Origin: Methylibium sp965279545
GTDB lineage: Bacteria > Pseudomonadota > Gammaproteobacteria > Burkholderiales > Burkholderiaceae_C
Assembly (NCBI RefSeq): GCF_965279545.1
Contig: NZ_OZ257250.1
Coordinates: 2,666,001 to 2,730,000 of the forward strand
Direction of reading: 5' to 3'
Length of the DNA: 64,000 bases
The number at the start of each line of letters is the position of its first letter. Position 1 is the first letter of the stretch. This document shows positions 15,507 through 24,881 of the stretch, piece by piece. A program made the translations under genes and the position numbers. The notes beneath the pieces are model-generated. The model was not told the DNA's origin and did no database searches. It saw only the letters and a list, made by a program, of their open reading frames with translations.

Positions 15507-18311
15507 ATGGCCACCGCCAAAACCCTCCACAGCGCCGACCGCGGCGCCGACAAGAACCGCCCACTGATCGAAGACATCCGCCTGCTCGGGCGCATCCTGG
15601 GCGACGTGATCCGCGAGCAGGAGGGCGCGCCGGCCTACGAGCTGATCGAGCGCATCCGCCAGCTCGCCGTGGCCTACCGCCTCAAGCGCGACACCCAGGC
15701 AGGACATGCGCTGGACCGGCTGCTGAAGAACCTGTCGGTCGAGCAGGCGGTGTCGGTCGTGCGCGCCTTCAGCTATTTCTCGCACCTCGCCAACCTGGCC
15801 GAGGACCGCCACCACGTGCGCCGCCGTGAACACCACGAGCAGCTCGGCCACGTGCAGGAAGGCTCTCTGGCGATGAGCTTCGAGCGGCTCGCCAAGCGCG
15901 GCGTGCGCGCGGCCGAGATCGCCGAGCTGCTGGACCATGCCTACCTGTCGCCGGTGCTCACCGCCCACCCGACCGAGGTGCAGCGCAAGAGCGTGCTCGA
16001 TGCCGAACGCGCGGTGGCCGAGCTGATCGGCGCGCGCGACACGCTGCCGACCCTGCGCGAGCGCGCCGCCAACGAGGCGTTGCTGCGCGCCCGCGTGACC
16101 CAGCTGTGGCAGACGCGGCTGCTGCGCACCTCCAAGCTCAGCGTCGCCAACGAGATCGACAACGCGCTGTCCTACTACCAGAGCACCTTCCTGCGCCAGA
16201 TCCCGAAGCTCTACGCCGAGCTCGAGGCCCTGTTGCCGGGCTTCGAGGTGGCGCCGTTCTTCCGCATGGGCAACTGGATCGGCGGCGACCGCGACGGCAA
16301 TCCCAACGTCACCGCCGAGACGCTGCGCCTCGCGCTGGCGCGCCACGGCGAGACGGTGCTGCGCTTCTACCTGACGGAGGTGCACGAACTGGGCGCCGAG
16401 CTGTCGATCTCGGCGCTGCTGGTGCAGGTCGCGCCAGAGCTGCAGGCGCTGGCCGACCGCTCCGGCGACCACAACGAGCACCGCCTCGACGAGCCCTACC
16501 GCCGCGCGCTGATCGGCGTGTACGCGCGGCTGGCCGGCACGCTGACGGCGCTGACCGGCACCGAGGCACTGCGCCACGCCGTCGCGCCCTCCACGCCTTA
16601 CGCGACGGCCGAGGAACTGCTGGCCGACCTGCGCACCGTCGAGGCCTCGCTGGCCTCGCACCACGGTGCCGCACTCGCGGCAGCGCGGCTCAAGCCGCTG
16701 ATCCGCGCGGTGCAGGTGTTCGGCTTCCACCTCGCGACGATCGACCTGCGCCAGAGCTCCGACCAGCACGAGGCGGTGCTCGCCGAGCTGATGGCCGGCG
16801 CCCGCATCGAGGCCGACTACGCCGCGATGCCCGAGGAGGCCAAGGTCGCGCTGCTGCTGGGCCTGCTGAACGACGCCCGCAGCCTGCAGGTGCGCGGAGC
16901 CGTCTACAGCGAGCGCACGCGCGGCGAGCTGGCGATCTTCGAGGCCGCGCGCGAGGGCCGCGCGCGCTACGGCCACGCGGCCATTCGCCACTGCATCATC
17001 TCGCACACCGAGACGGTGAGCGACCTGCTCGAAGTGCTGGTGCTGCAGAAGGAGACCGGGCTGCTGCGCGGCACGCTCGACACCGACGCGCGCTGCGACC
17101 TGATCGTGGTGCCGCTGTTCGAGACCATCACCGACCTGCGCCAGGCCGCGCCCATCATGCGCGAGTTCTACGCGCTGCCGGGCGTGCTGCCGCTGGTGCG
17201 GCGCAGCGGCGCCGACCAGTACTGCGAGCAGGACGTGATGCTCGGCTACTCCGACAGCAACAAGGACGGCGGCTTCTTCACCAGCAACTGGGAGCTCTAC
17301 CGCGCCGAGACCGCGCTGGTCGAGCTGTTCGAGCCGCTCAAGCGCGAGCACGGCCTCACCTTGCGCCTGTTCCACGGCCGCGGCGGCACCGTGGGCCGCG
17401 GCGGCGGCCCGAGCTACGAGGCCATCCTGGCCCAGCCGCCGGGCACCGTGAACGGCCAGATCCGCCTCACCGAGCAGGGCGAGGTGATCGCCTCGAAGTA
17501 CGCCAACCCCGAGATCGGCCGGCGCAACCTCGAGACGCTGGTGGCGGCGACGCTGGAGGCCACGCTGCTGCCGCCGAAGCGCCATGCGCCGCGGCTGTTC
17601 CTCGACACCGCGGACACGCTGTCGCAGCTCAGCATGGCGGCCTACCGCAAGCTGGTCTACGAGACGCCGGGCTTCGCCGACTACTTCTTCGCCGCCACGC
17701 CGATCCGCGAGATCGCCGAGCTCAACATCGGCTCGCGGCCGGCCTCGCGCAAGGCCACGCGCGCCATCGAGGACCTGCGCGCGATCCCCTGGGGCTTCAG
17801 CTGGGGCCAGTGCCGCGTGGCGCTGCCGGGCTGGTACGGCTTCGGCTCGGCGGTGGAGGGCTTCCTCGGCGAGGAACCGAAGCTGCGCAAGGAGCGGCTC
17901 GCGCTGCTGCAGCGCATGCATGCGCAGTGGCCGTTCTTCGGCACGCTGCTGTCGAACATCGACATGGTGCTGGCCAAGAGCGATCTCGGCATCGCGACGC
18001 GCTACGTCGAGCTGGTGCCGGACAAGCGCGCCGCGAAGAAGATCTTCGCGGCGATCCAGTCCGAGTGGCAGCGCACCGATGTCGCGCTCGCAGCGATCAC
18101 CGGCGCGGCGCGGCGCCTGGCGACGAACGAGACGCTGGCGCGCTCGATCGAGCACCGCCTGCCCTACATCGACCCGCTGAACCACCTGCAGGTCGAGCTG
18201 ATGCGCCGCTACCGCGCGCAGCGGGAGCGCAGCGAGCTGCACGAACGCGTGCAGCGCGGCATCCACATGTCGATCAACGGTGTGGCCGCCGGCCTGCGCA
18301 ACTCGGGCTGA
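15507..18311 (+). CDS. ppc: Phosphoenolpyruvate carboxylase
   Basis: A 934-residue anaplerotic enzyme converting PEP and bicarbonate to oxaloacetate. It shows VLTAHPTEVQRKSVLD (catalytic His), GGDRDGNPNVT, SDSNKDGGFFTSNWELY, and the Gly-rich FHGRGGTVGRGGGPSYEA followed by GQIRLTEQGEVI. The C-terminus ends in MSINGVAAGLRNSG, as usual for the family. I use the ATG at 15507 (CTCCTCCGGACC upstream is a poor ribosome-binding site). A reading from 15444 would start upstream of the predicted transcript. Convergent with the ZIP gene, 19 bases apart. Confidence 0.97.
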   Translation: MATAKTLHSADRGADKNRPLIEDIRLLGRILGDVIREQEGAPAYELIERIRQLAVAYRLKRDTQAGHALDRLLKNLSVEQAVSVVRAFSYFSHLANLAEDRHHVRRREHHEQLGHVQEGSLAMSFERLAKRGVRAAEIAELLDHAYLSPVLTAHPTEVQRKSVLDAERAVAELIGARDTLPTLRERAANEALLRARVTQLWQTRLLRTSKLSVANEIDNALSYYQSTFLRQIPKLYAELEALLPGFEVAPFFRMGNWIGGDRDGNPNVTAETLRLALARHGETVLRFYLTEVHELGAELSISALLVQVAPELQALADRSGDHNEHRLDEPYRRALIGVYARLAGTLTALTGTEALRHAVAPSTPYATAEELLADLRTVEASLASHHGAALAAARLKPLIRAVQVFGFHLATIDLRQSSDQHEAVLAELMAGARIEADYAAMPEEAKVALLLGLLNDARSLQVRGAVYSERTRGELAIFEAAREGRARYGHAAIRHCIISHTETVSDLLEVLVLQKETGLLRGTLDTDARCDLIVVPLFETITDLRQAAPIMREFYALPGVLPLVRRSGADQYCEQDVMLGYSDSNKDGGFFTSNWELYRAETALVELFEPLKREHGLTLRLFHGRGGTVGRGGGPSYEAILAQPPGTVNGQIRLTEQGEVIASKYANPEIGRRNLETLVAATLEATLLPPKRHAPRLFLDTADTLSQLSMAAYRKLVYETPGFADYFFAATPIREIAELNIGSRPASRKATRAIEDLRAIPWGFSWGQCRVALPGWYGFGSAVEGFLGEEPKLRKERLALLQRMHAQWPFFGTLLSNIDMVLAKSDLGIATRYVELVPDKRAAKKIFAAIQSEWQRTDVALAAITGAARRLATNETLARSIEHRLPYIDPLNHLQVELMRRYRAQRERSELHERVQRGIHMSINGVAAGLRNSG

Positions 18312-18330
18312 AGCCGAGCGCCACCGAGCA

Positions 18331-19122
18331 TCAGTGGCTGCGGTGCAGCCACTCCACCAGCAGCGCGATGAAACCCAGGCCGAACCCGAGCCAGAGCACC
18401 TGCGCCAGGGTCTCGCGCCAGTTCAGGCGCCGCTGCAACTGCGGAATCAGGTCGGCGACCGCCACGTAGACGAAGCTGCTCGCGGCCAGCACCAGCAGGT
18501 AGGGCATCAGCGACCGGAACGGCAGGATCAGGAAGTAGCCCACCACGCCGCCGGCCACCGCGCCGAGCCCCGACAACACGTTGTAGAGCAGGGCGCGGCC
18601 CCGCGCGAAGCCGGCGTTGAGCAGCACGATGTAGTCGCCGACCTCCTGCGGAATCTCGTGGGCCGCCACCGCCACCGCGGTGGCCACGCCGAGCCGTGGG
18701 TCGGCGAGAAAGGCCGCGGCGATCAGCAGGCCGTCGCAGAAATTGTGGATGCCGTCGCCCAGCAGCACGCTCCAGCCGCCGCGCCCGGCCTGGTCGGCAT
18801 CGAAGCCATGGTGGTGATGGTGGTGCGGGTCGTCGCCCTCATGGTGGTGGCTGTGGCGGTAGAGCTCCGCCTTCTCGAGCAGGAAGAAGAACAACAGCCC
18901 CAGCAGCAGGGTCAGGAACAGCGCATGCGTGTCGGCCCCGCTCTCGAAGGCCTCGGGCAGCATGTGCAGCAGTGCCGTGCCGAGCAGCACGCCGGTGGAG
19001 AGGCTGACCAGATGCCGCACGATCAGCGGCAGCATCGACAGCGCCACACCGGCGGCGATCACGACAGAGAGCACGCCACCGAGCAAGGTGGCCAGCACGA
19101 TCCACAGCAGGGTCATCGACAT
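18331..19122 (-). CDS. ZIP-family metal transporter
   Basis: A 263-residue inner-membrane transporter of divalent metals (zinc or iron). Eight hydrophobic helices can be traced. Helix 4 holds the metal-site motif DGIHNFCDGLLIA, and helix 5 holds AAHEIPQEVGDYIVLL. The loop between helices 3 and 4 is a His-rich tract (SHHHEGDDPHHHHHHG), a typical cytoplasmic metal-binding loop of ZIP proteins. ZIPs normally import metal. The gene is convergent with ppc and has its own promoter region of about 30 bases before the downstream hydrolase stub. Confidence 0.92.
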   Translation of the reverse strand: MSMTLLWIVLATLLGGVLSVVIAAGVALSMLPLIVRHLVSLSTGVLLGTALLHMLPEAFESGADTHALFLTLLLGLLFFFLLEKAELYRHSHHHEGDDPHHHHHHGFDADQAGRGGWSVLLGDGIHNFCDGLLIAAAFLADPRLGVATAVAVAAHEIPQEVGDYIVLLNAGFARGRALLYNVLSGLGAVAGGVVGYFLILPFRSLMPYLLVLAASSFVYVAVADLIPQLQRRLNWRETLAQVLWLGFGLGFIALLVEWLHRSH

Positions 19123-19155
19123 GTTTTCGTTCGCTTCTCGGTCCGGATCTTCGGG

Positions 19156-19449
19156 TCAGTCGGGCAAAACAAAGCCGCGCCCGAAGACGCGGCTCGCTGG
19201 CGGCGGCCCATCACAGGCCACGCCGTTCGTCTGGAACCAGGCCCGGCAGCGCTTCCAGCCGTCGTGCGCTGCCTCCTGGCGATAGCTCGGCCGGTGGTCG
19301 GCGTGGAAAGCGTGCGGCGCGTCGGGATAGACGATGAATTCCGACTGCTTCGCCGCGGCACTCCCTGCCGCCAGGGCCGATTTCATCTTATCAACGGTGT
19401 CAAGCGGGATGCCGCCGTCCTGTTCGGCGTACGGGCCGAGCACCGGCCC
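19156..19449 (-). pseudogene. Dienelactone hydrolase family protein, 5'-truncated remnant
   Basis: About 98 codons matching the C-terminal third of carboxymethylenebutenolidase-type hydrolases: GPVLGPYAEQDGGIPLD (with the catalytic Asp), SEFIVYPDAPHAFHADHRPS (with the catalytic His), and HDGWKRCRAWFQTNGV. The N-terminal two thirds, including the nucleophile Cys, are missing, because the divergent ppx gene begins at 19496. An in-frame ATG at 19497 exists but gives a meaningless lead. The alpha/beta fold cannot form from this piece. Confidence 0.65.
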
Positions 19450-19495
19450 TGCCGCAGCGCAGGCTGTGTCACCGATTGCAGAGACAATCTGCGCC

Positions 19496-21034
19496 ATGCC
19501 GACGACCGCCCTGCCCGAGCTTCACGACGCCACGCAACTCGCTGCGATCGACATCGGCTCCAACAGCTTTCGCCTCGAGATCGGCCAGCTCAACCGCGGC
19601 CGCTACAAGCGCGTCGACTACCTGAAGGAAACCGTGCGCCTGGGCGGCGGGCTCGACGCCGACGGGCGCCTGAACGAGGAAGCCCAGTTGCGCGGCCTGG
19701 CCTGCCTGGCGCGCTTCGCACTGCGGTTGCGCGGCTTCGCGCCCGCCCAGGTCCGTGCGGTCGCGACCCAGACGCTGCGCGAGGCCAGGAACCGCGACGC
19801 CTTCCTGGCCCGCGCGCGCACCGTGCTCGGGCACCCGATCGAGGTGATCTCGGGCCGCGAGGAAGCGCGCCTGATCTTCGCCGGCGTGGCCCGCCTGCAG
19901 CCGAACGAGCGGCCCCGCATCGTGATCGACATCGGCGGGCGCTCCACCGAGATGATCCTCGGCCAGGGCCGCACGCCGCGCCAGGCCGAGAGCTTCCAGG
20001 TCGGCAGCGTGAGCCTGTCGATGCGCTACTTCCCGGACGGCCGCTTCACGGCGGGCGCCTTCCGTGCGGCCCAGGTGGCCGCCGGCGCCGAGCTCGAAGA
20101 GGCCTTGCAGCCCTTCGCCCCCGGCCAGTGGATCGAGGCGCTCGGCGCCTCCGGCACGGTGAGCGCCGTGTCCCAGCTGCTGGTGGCCAACGGCCTCAGC
20201 GACGGCGTGATCACGCCGGTGGGCCTGCGCTGGTGCATCGAGACCTGCCTGGCCGCAGGCCACCAGGACGCGCTCGACCTGCCGGGGCTGAAGCCCGAGC
20301 GCCGGGCGGTGCTCGGCGGCGGCCTGTCGATCCTCTACACGCTGGCGCTGCAGTTCGGCATCGATGCCCTGCAGCCCGCGCGAGGCGCCTTGCGCCAGGG
20401 CGTGCTGTTCGACCTGGCCGAGCGGCTGGAAGCCGCCCAGGCGGCGACGCGCCACGCTCACCGGCGGGACATGCGCGACACCTCGGTGCACGAACTGCAG
20501 CGCCGCTTCGGCAGCGATCTGGCGCAGGCCGCGCGCGTGCAGCGGCTGGCCGTTGCGCTGTACCGCAGCACCACGACGCAGCGCAACGGCAGCGCGGAGG
20601 CCACGCGCGAGCTCGGCTGGGCCGCCGCGCTGCACGAGATCGGCATGTCGGTCTCGCACCACGACCACCACCGCCACAGCGCCTACCTGCTGGCCCACGT
20701 CGACGCGCCGGGTTTCTCGCAGAGCCAGCAGCGGCGCGTGGCCGAACTGGTGCTCGGTCATCGCGGCAGCCTGCGCAAGCTCGACACCACGCTGGAGCAG
20801 GAAGCCACGCTGTGGCCGGTACTGTGCCTGCGGCTCGCAGCGCTGCTGTGCCACGCACGCAACGACGTGCCGCAGCGGATCGTGACGCTCAAGCGCACGG
20901 CCGAGGGTGCGCAACTGCAGCTCGACGGAGCCTGGGCCGACGGCCACCCCCGCACGATGCACCTGCTGGGCGAGGAAGTACGCGCCTGGGAGCGGGCCGG
21001 CCGCCTGAAACTGGTGGTGAACGCAAGCGGCTGA
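19496..21034 (+). CDS. ppx: Exopolyphosphatase / Ppx-GppA phosphatase
   Basis: A 512-residue enzyme releasing phosphate from polyphosphate (or hydrolysing pppGpp). It has the ASKHA nucleotide-fold motifs AAIDIGSNSFRLEI, IDIGGRSTEMIL with nearby GSVSLSMRYF, and ALGASGTVSAV, then an HD-like C-terminal domain (LGWAAALHEIGMSVSHHDHH). The ATG at 19496 is seven bases after a GACAAT -10-like box, with no Shine-Dalgarno site, so it may be leaderless. It converges on sixA and ppk1, which fits polyphosphate turnover. Confidence 0.93.
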   Translation: MPTTALPELHDATQLAAIDIGSNSFRLEIGQLNRGRYKRVDYLKETVRLGGGLDADGRLNEEAQLRGLACLARFALRLRGFAPAQVRAVATQTLREARNRDAFLARARTVLGHPIEVISGREEARLIFAGVARLQPNERPRIVIDIGGRSTEMILGQGRTPRQAESFQVGSVSLSMRYFPDGRFTAGAFRAAQVAAGAELEEALQPFAPGQWIEALGASGTVSAVSQLLVANGLSDGVITPVGLRWCIETCLAAGHQDALDLPGLKPERRAVLGGGLSILYTLALQFGIDALQPARGALRQGVLFDLAERLEAAQAATRHAHRRDMRDTSVHELQRRFGSDLAQAARVQRLAVALYRSTTTQRNGSAEATRELGWAAALHEIGMSVSHHDHHRHSAYLLAHVDAPGFSQSQQRRVAELVLGHRGSLRKLDTTLEQEATLWPVLCLRLAALLCHARNDVPQRIVTLKRTAEGAQLQLDGAWADGHPRTMHLLGEEVRAWERAGRLKLVVNASG

Positions 21035-21055
21035 CAACGCGCCCTGCGGCGCCTG

Positions 21056-21517
21056 TCAAAGCAGGTCGGGCCCCTGCATCGCCTGCAGAACGACCTGCAC
21101 GGCACCTTCGCGCTCACGGTGGCGCAGCCACCAGACGGCCCCCTTGCGGATCGACCAATAGCGCTCGACGTCGGCCAGCAGCCGCGCCGCCACGAAGCCC
21201 AGCGTCGGCTGGTGGCCGATCACCAGCACCGGCTCGTTCGACTCCGGCCAGCGCACCGCCGCCAGCAGGCTGTCGGGCGTGCCCTCGGGCGCCAGCGCCG
21301 CCACGGTCTTGAAGCTGCGATCGAGGGCCCGCGCCGTCTGCTGGGCCCGCAAGGCCGGGCTGACGAGGACGCGCGTCGACTCGGCCATGCGCTGGTTGAG
21401 CCATTCGGCCATGCGCTGCGCCTGCCGCTCGCCCTTGGCGGTGAGTGCCCGCTGGGCGTCGGCCTGGCCTTCGCGCAGCAGATGCGCTTCAGCGTGGCGC
21501 CACAGGATCAGGTCCAT
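21056..21517 (-). CDS. sixA: SixA-type phosphohistidine phosphatase
   Basis: A 153-residue histidine-phosphatase-superfamily protein. The RHA triad version of the RHG motif is present (LILWRHAEAHLLREG), with a second catalytic region VLVSPALRAQQTARAL and the C-terminal His in VLVIGHQPTLGFVA. Length and layout match SixA, which dephosphorylates phosphohistidine in signalling or PTS proteins. It lies 20 bases downstream of ppk1 on the same strand, so it is probably co-transcribed. The link to polyphosphate is positional only. Confidence 0.88.
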   Translation of the reverse strand: MDLILWRHAEAHLLREGQADAQRALTAKGERQAQRMAEWLNQRMAESTRVLVSPALRAQQTARALDRSFKTVAALAPEGTPDSLLAAVRWPESNEPVLVIGHQPTLGFVAARLLADVERYWSIRKGAVWWLRHREREGAVQVVLQAMQGPDLL

Positions 21518-21537
21518 GCCGCGGCCCCTGCCGCCCC

Positions 21538-23634
21538 TCAGCCAGGGTGGTAGCGCGTCATCAGCGCCTGCTGCGCGCTGGGCCCGTCGACGCCGATGCG
21601 CTCATAGCGACCATCGCCGAGCTGGCGCCAGGCGTCGCGGCGGTCGTGCAGGTAGGGCAGCAGGCATTCGTCGATCACGCGCTGGCGCCCCTTGGCATCA
21701 CGCACCGGCCAGGCCACCTCGATGCGGCGCAGCATGTTGCGCGTCATCCAGTCGGCGCTCGACAGGTAGAGCGCTTCGTCGTCCTCCTTCGGGCCCCAAC
21801 GGAAGTACAGGATGCGCGTGTGCTCGAGGAAGCGCCCGACCACCGAGCGCACGCGGATGCGCTCGGTGTAGCCCGGCACGCCGGGCGGCAGCATGCAGGC
21901 GCCCCGCACGATCAGGTCGATCTCGACGCCGGCCTGCGAGGCCTCGGCCAGCGCGAGCATCAGCGCCTCGTCGGTCAGCGCATTGAGCTTGGCGACGATG
22001 CGTGCCGGGCGCCCCTGACGCGCCGCTGCCGCGCACTGCCCGATGAAGCGCAGCATCTGCCGGTGCAGGCTGCTCGGCGCCAGCAGCAGTTGCTTCGGCG
22101 CCTTGCCGCGGGTCAGGCTGGCGAGCTGCTGGAAAACGAGGTCGATATCGGCGGTCAGCTCGGCGTCGGCGGTCAGGCAACCGATGTCGGTGTAGAGGCG
22201 GGCCGTCTTGGGGTTGTAGTTGCCGGTCGACAAGTGGCCGTAGCGGCGCAGCACCGGCCCGCGAGCCCTGGCCTCGCGGCGCGTGATCAGCAGCAGCTTG
22301 GCGTGCGTCTTCAGGCCGACGATGCCGTACACCACCTGCACGCCGACCGCCTCGAGGCGTTCGGCCCAGTTGATGTTGGCCTCCTCGTCGAAACGCGCCT
22401 TCAGCTCCACGACGGCCATCACCTCCTTGCCGCGCCGCGCGGCTTCGAGCAGCAGGTCCATCAGGACCGACTGCGCGCCCGTGCGGTAGATGGTCTGCTT
22501 GATCGCCAGCACATCGGGGTCGTGCACCGCCTCGCGCAGCAGTTGCACCACCGGCTCGAAGCTCTCGAACGGATGGTGCATCAGCACGTCGCCCTCGCGC
22601 AGGCGCTCGAACATCGAGGCGCTGGCGCCTTCGCCTCGCGGCAGGCCCTTTGGCCAGGCCCATTCGTAGGGCGGGAAGCGCAGATCATCGGCCTCGGCCT
22701 GGTCGATCAGCTGGTTCAGGCGCACCAGGTTGACCGGGCCGTTGACATGGTAAAGCGCGGCGTCGGGCAGGCCGAACTGCTGCAGCAGGAATTCGCTCAA
22801 CTCCTCCGGGCAGGTGGCCACCACCTCGAGGCGGATCGCCTGGCCGAAGTGGCGGGTCGACAGCGAGGAGCGCAGCGCCTGGCGCAGGTTGGTCACGTCG
22901 TCGTCGACGTCCAGATCCGAGTCGCGCGTGACGCGGAACTGCGAGAACGCCTCGACCGTGCGGCCGGGAAACAGCTCCTCGAGGTGGGCGCGGATCACAC
23001 TCGACAGCAGCACGAAGGCCTGCCGCCCGGCTGACAACGGCTCGGGCAGGCGGATCACGCGCGGCAGCACGCGCGGCACCTTGACGATCGCGATGGAGTT
23101 GTCGCGCCCGAAGGCGTCGCGCCCGCCGAGCTTGACGATGAAGTTCAGCGACTTGTTCGCGACCTGCGGAAAGGGATGCGCCGGGTCGAGTCCGACCGGC
23201 ACCAGCAGCGGCCGCACCTGGCGCTGGAAGAAGCCGTCGACCCAGCGGCGCTGCGCGGCGTCGCGCTCGGCGTGGTTCAGCACCACGATGCCTTCGCGCT
23301 GCAGCGCCGGCATCACCACCTCGTTGAAGGCCGCGTACTGCGCGTCGATCAGCGCGTGGGCGGCGGCGGCGACATCGGCCATCTCGCGCAGCGTGATGCC
23401 CGAGCCGGGCAGGCGCGAGGCCTCCAGGTAGTCGGCGAAGCGCACCTCGAAGAACTCGTCCATGTTGGACGAGACGATGCACACATAGCGCAGCCGCTCC
23501 AGCAGCGGCACGTCTTCGCGCAGCGCCTGGGCCAGCACGCGGCGGTTGAACTCGAGGATCGCCTGCTCGCGGTTGAGCAGCATCGGAACAGGCAGGACCA
23601 CCGGCTCGACAGGGGGCTTGGGAAGGGCGCTCAT
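21538..23634 (-). CDS. ppk1: Polyphosphate kinase 1
   Basis: A 698-residue enzyme making polyphosphate from ATP. It has the N-terminal helical domain (NREQAILEFNRRVL, SSNMDEFFEVRFA), the head domain, and two phospholipase-D-like catalytic domains with HHPFESFEPVVQLL, IKQTIYRTG and YGHLSTGNYNPKTARLYTD, whose His is phosphorylated. The C-terminal domain has SSADWMTRNMLRRIEVAWPV. The ATG at 23634 gives the usual length, although the first 17 residues are low complexity. A Pho-box-like promoter lies directly upstream, with its -10 six bases from the ATG. Confidence 0.97.
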   Translation of the reverse strand: MSALPKPPVEPVVLPVPMLLNREQAILEFNRRVLAQALREDVPLLERLRYVCIVSSNMDEFFEVRFADYLEASRLPGSGITLREMADVAAAAHALIDAQYAAFNEVVMPALQREGIVVLNHAERDAAQRRWVDGFFQRQVRPLLVPVGLDPAHPFPQVANKSLNFIVKLGGRDAFGRDNSIAIVKVPRVLPRVIRLPEPLSAGRQAFVLLSSVIRAHLEELFPGRTVEAFSQFRVTRDSDLDVDDDVTNLRQALRSSLSTRHFGQAIRLEVVATCPEELSEFLLQQFGLPDAALYHVNGPVNLVRLNQLIDQAEADDLRFPPYEWAWPKGLPRGEGASASMFERLREGDVLMHHPFESFEPVVQLLREAVHDPDVLAIKQTIYRTGAQSVLMDLLLEAARRGKEVMAVVELKARFDEEANINWAERLEAVGVQVVYGIVGLKTHAKLLLITRREARARGPVLRRYGHLSTGNYNPKTARLYTDIGCLTADAELTADIDLVFQQLASLTRGKAPKQLLLAPSSLHRQMLRFIGQCAAAARQGRPARIVAKLNALTDEALMLALAEASQAGVEIDLIVRGACMLPPGVPGYTERIRVRSVVGRFLEHTRILYFRWGPKEDDEALYLSSADWMTRNMLRRIEVAWPVRDAKGRQRVIDECLLPYLHDRRDAWRQLGDGRYERIGVDGPSAQQALMTRYHPG

Positions 23635-23640
23635 TTCCAG

Positions 23641-23674
23641 AGTCTATGAAAGACTCGCGACAGATTCGTGACAG
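23641..23674 (-). promoter_or_regulatory. Pho-box-like promoter of ppk1
   Basis: Minus strand: CTGTCAC-GAAT-CTGTCGC (23674-23657), two 7-base direct repeats four bases apart, matching the PhoB box layout. Ten bases after it is TAGACT (23646-23641), a -10-like hexamer, the spacing expected when PhoB replaces a -35 element. The ppk1 ATG follows after six more bases. Confidence 0.6.
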
Positions 23675-23689
23675 TCCGTCAGTCCCAAA

Positions 23690-23718
23690 ACAAAAAGGGG
23701 CTGCAGATGCAGCCCCTT
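23690..23718 (-). terminator. Rho-independent terminator of the porin gene
   Basis: On the minus strand AAGGGGCTGC and GCAGCCCCTT pair around a 4-base loop (23718-23695), followed by a T-rich run (TTTGTTTT). It begins about 40 bases after the porin stop at 23760 and also insulates ppk1 from porin transcription. Confidence 0.85.
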
Positions 23719-23759
23719 GGGTCGAACCCCGACGAATCGGGGCGCTCAGCCGGTTTCGA

Positions 23760-24881
23760 TCAGAAGTCGTGCTTGATGCCGGCGCCGACGATATTGGTCT
23801 TCTGGCCGGCGATCGGACCGCGGTCCGCGGCGATCGACAAGCCGGTGTTCGCGAGGGCGTCGGCGTCCGTGCGTACGAGTTGCGCGTACAGGGTCGTGCG
23901 CTTCGACAGGGCGTAGTCATTGCTGACCACGATGTCCTTGGTCTTGCCGCCGAAGCCGGGGGCCTTGTCCTTGCCCTGGTAGTAGGCAGCCGTCAGCGTG
24001 TTCTGCGGGTTCCAAGCCCAGTTCACGCCGACGCCGAAGAAGTCGCTGTCGCTGACCTTCGCCCCGGCGGCGGAATCGGTCTCCGCCTTCGCGTAGTAAG
24101 CCTTGGCCGTGAAGGCGCCGAACGGAATCGCCACGCCCAGCGAGAAGCGCTTGGACTCGTCTTGGTCAGCCCCGGCGGCCACGCCGAGGCCTTCGATCTT
24201 CTGGTACGAACCCGACACGGTGATCGGGCCGGTGTAGGACACGCCGACAGCCACCGTGCTACCCCGCGAAAACTCGCCGGCAACCTCGCCGAAGCCGTAG
24301 CCCACGCCGAGGTTCACCGGGCCGAAGGCATTGCTGTACGAGATCATGTTGCCGTTGAAGATCCCGAGGAAGTTGTTCCCGGTGACTCCGTTGGTGGCGG
24401 GATTCTGCGTCAGGGCGTAAGGCAGCAGGGCCGAGAACGACTCCTTGAAGCCGCGCGGGTCTGTGCCCAGGTCCGCCAGGATCGCAGGGCTGTATTGACG
24501 GCCCAGCAAGACGGTTCCGAAGCCGCCGGACAGTCCGACGTTGGCCTGACGACCGAAGAGTTGCAGTCCGCCGCCGAAGCGCGTGCCACCCGTGCTGCCG
24601 TCGAAGTCGCCTTCGAGGTTGAACACGGCCTTCAGGCCGCCGCCGAGATCTTCATTGCCCTTGAAGCCCCAGATGCTCGGCAGGATGCCGCCGTTGGCCA
24701 GGGAAGTGCGCGAGCTGTCGCCACCAGCGGTCGCGACCTTGTCCTGGTACTCGACGCCCGTGTCGATGCGGCCGTAGATCGTCACATTGCTTTGGGCGCT
24801 GGCCAGGCCGGCCGTCGCCAGCACGGCGCCAGCGATGAGCGAGCGCTTGACAAGGATGTGAGCCGTCGTCTTTTTCGTCAT
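23760..24881 (-). CDS. Outer-membrane porin (Gram-negative porin, Porin_4 type)
   Basis: A 373-residue trimeric-type porin. The signal peptide (about residues 1-29, SLIAGAVLATAGLASAQS) is followed by SNVTIYGRIDTGVEY, the usual first strand of betaproteobacterial porins. The later sequence alternates polar and hydrophobic residues in 16 predicted strands and ends GAGIKHDF with the terminal Phe needed for BAM recognition. Internal marks include FGRQANVGLSGGFGTVLLGRQ. The MTKKTTAHILVK start has GAGGAGA upstream. It is a single gene with its own terminator and a long upstream region. Solute selectivity is unknown. Confidence 0.93.
   Translation of the reverse strand: MTKKTTAHILVKRSLIAGAVLATAGLASAQSNVTIYGRIDTGVEYQDKVATAGGDSSRTSLANGGILPSIWGFKGNEDLGGGLKAVFNLEGDFDGSTGGTRFGGGLQLFGRQANVGLSGGFGTVLLGRQYSPAILADLGTDPRGFKESFSALLPYALTQNPATNGVTGNNFLGIFNGNMISYSNAFGPVNLGVGYGFGEVAGEFSRGSTVAVGVSYTGPITVSGSYQKIEGLGVAAGADQDESKRFSLGVAIPFGAFTAKAYYAKAETDSAAGAKVSDSDFFGVGVNWAWNPQNTLTAAYYQGKDKAPGFGGKTKDIVVSNDYALSKRTTLYAQLVRTDADALANTGLSIAADRGPIAGQKTNIVGAGIKHDF

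Noticed and set aside
15300..18266. 988-codon open frame antisense to ppc and hemC
   Set aside because: Low-complexity Arg/Ala/Gln composition, no domain, no start signal, and it lies opposite a highly conserved enzyme. It is a by-product of GC-rich third positions.
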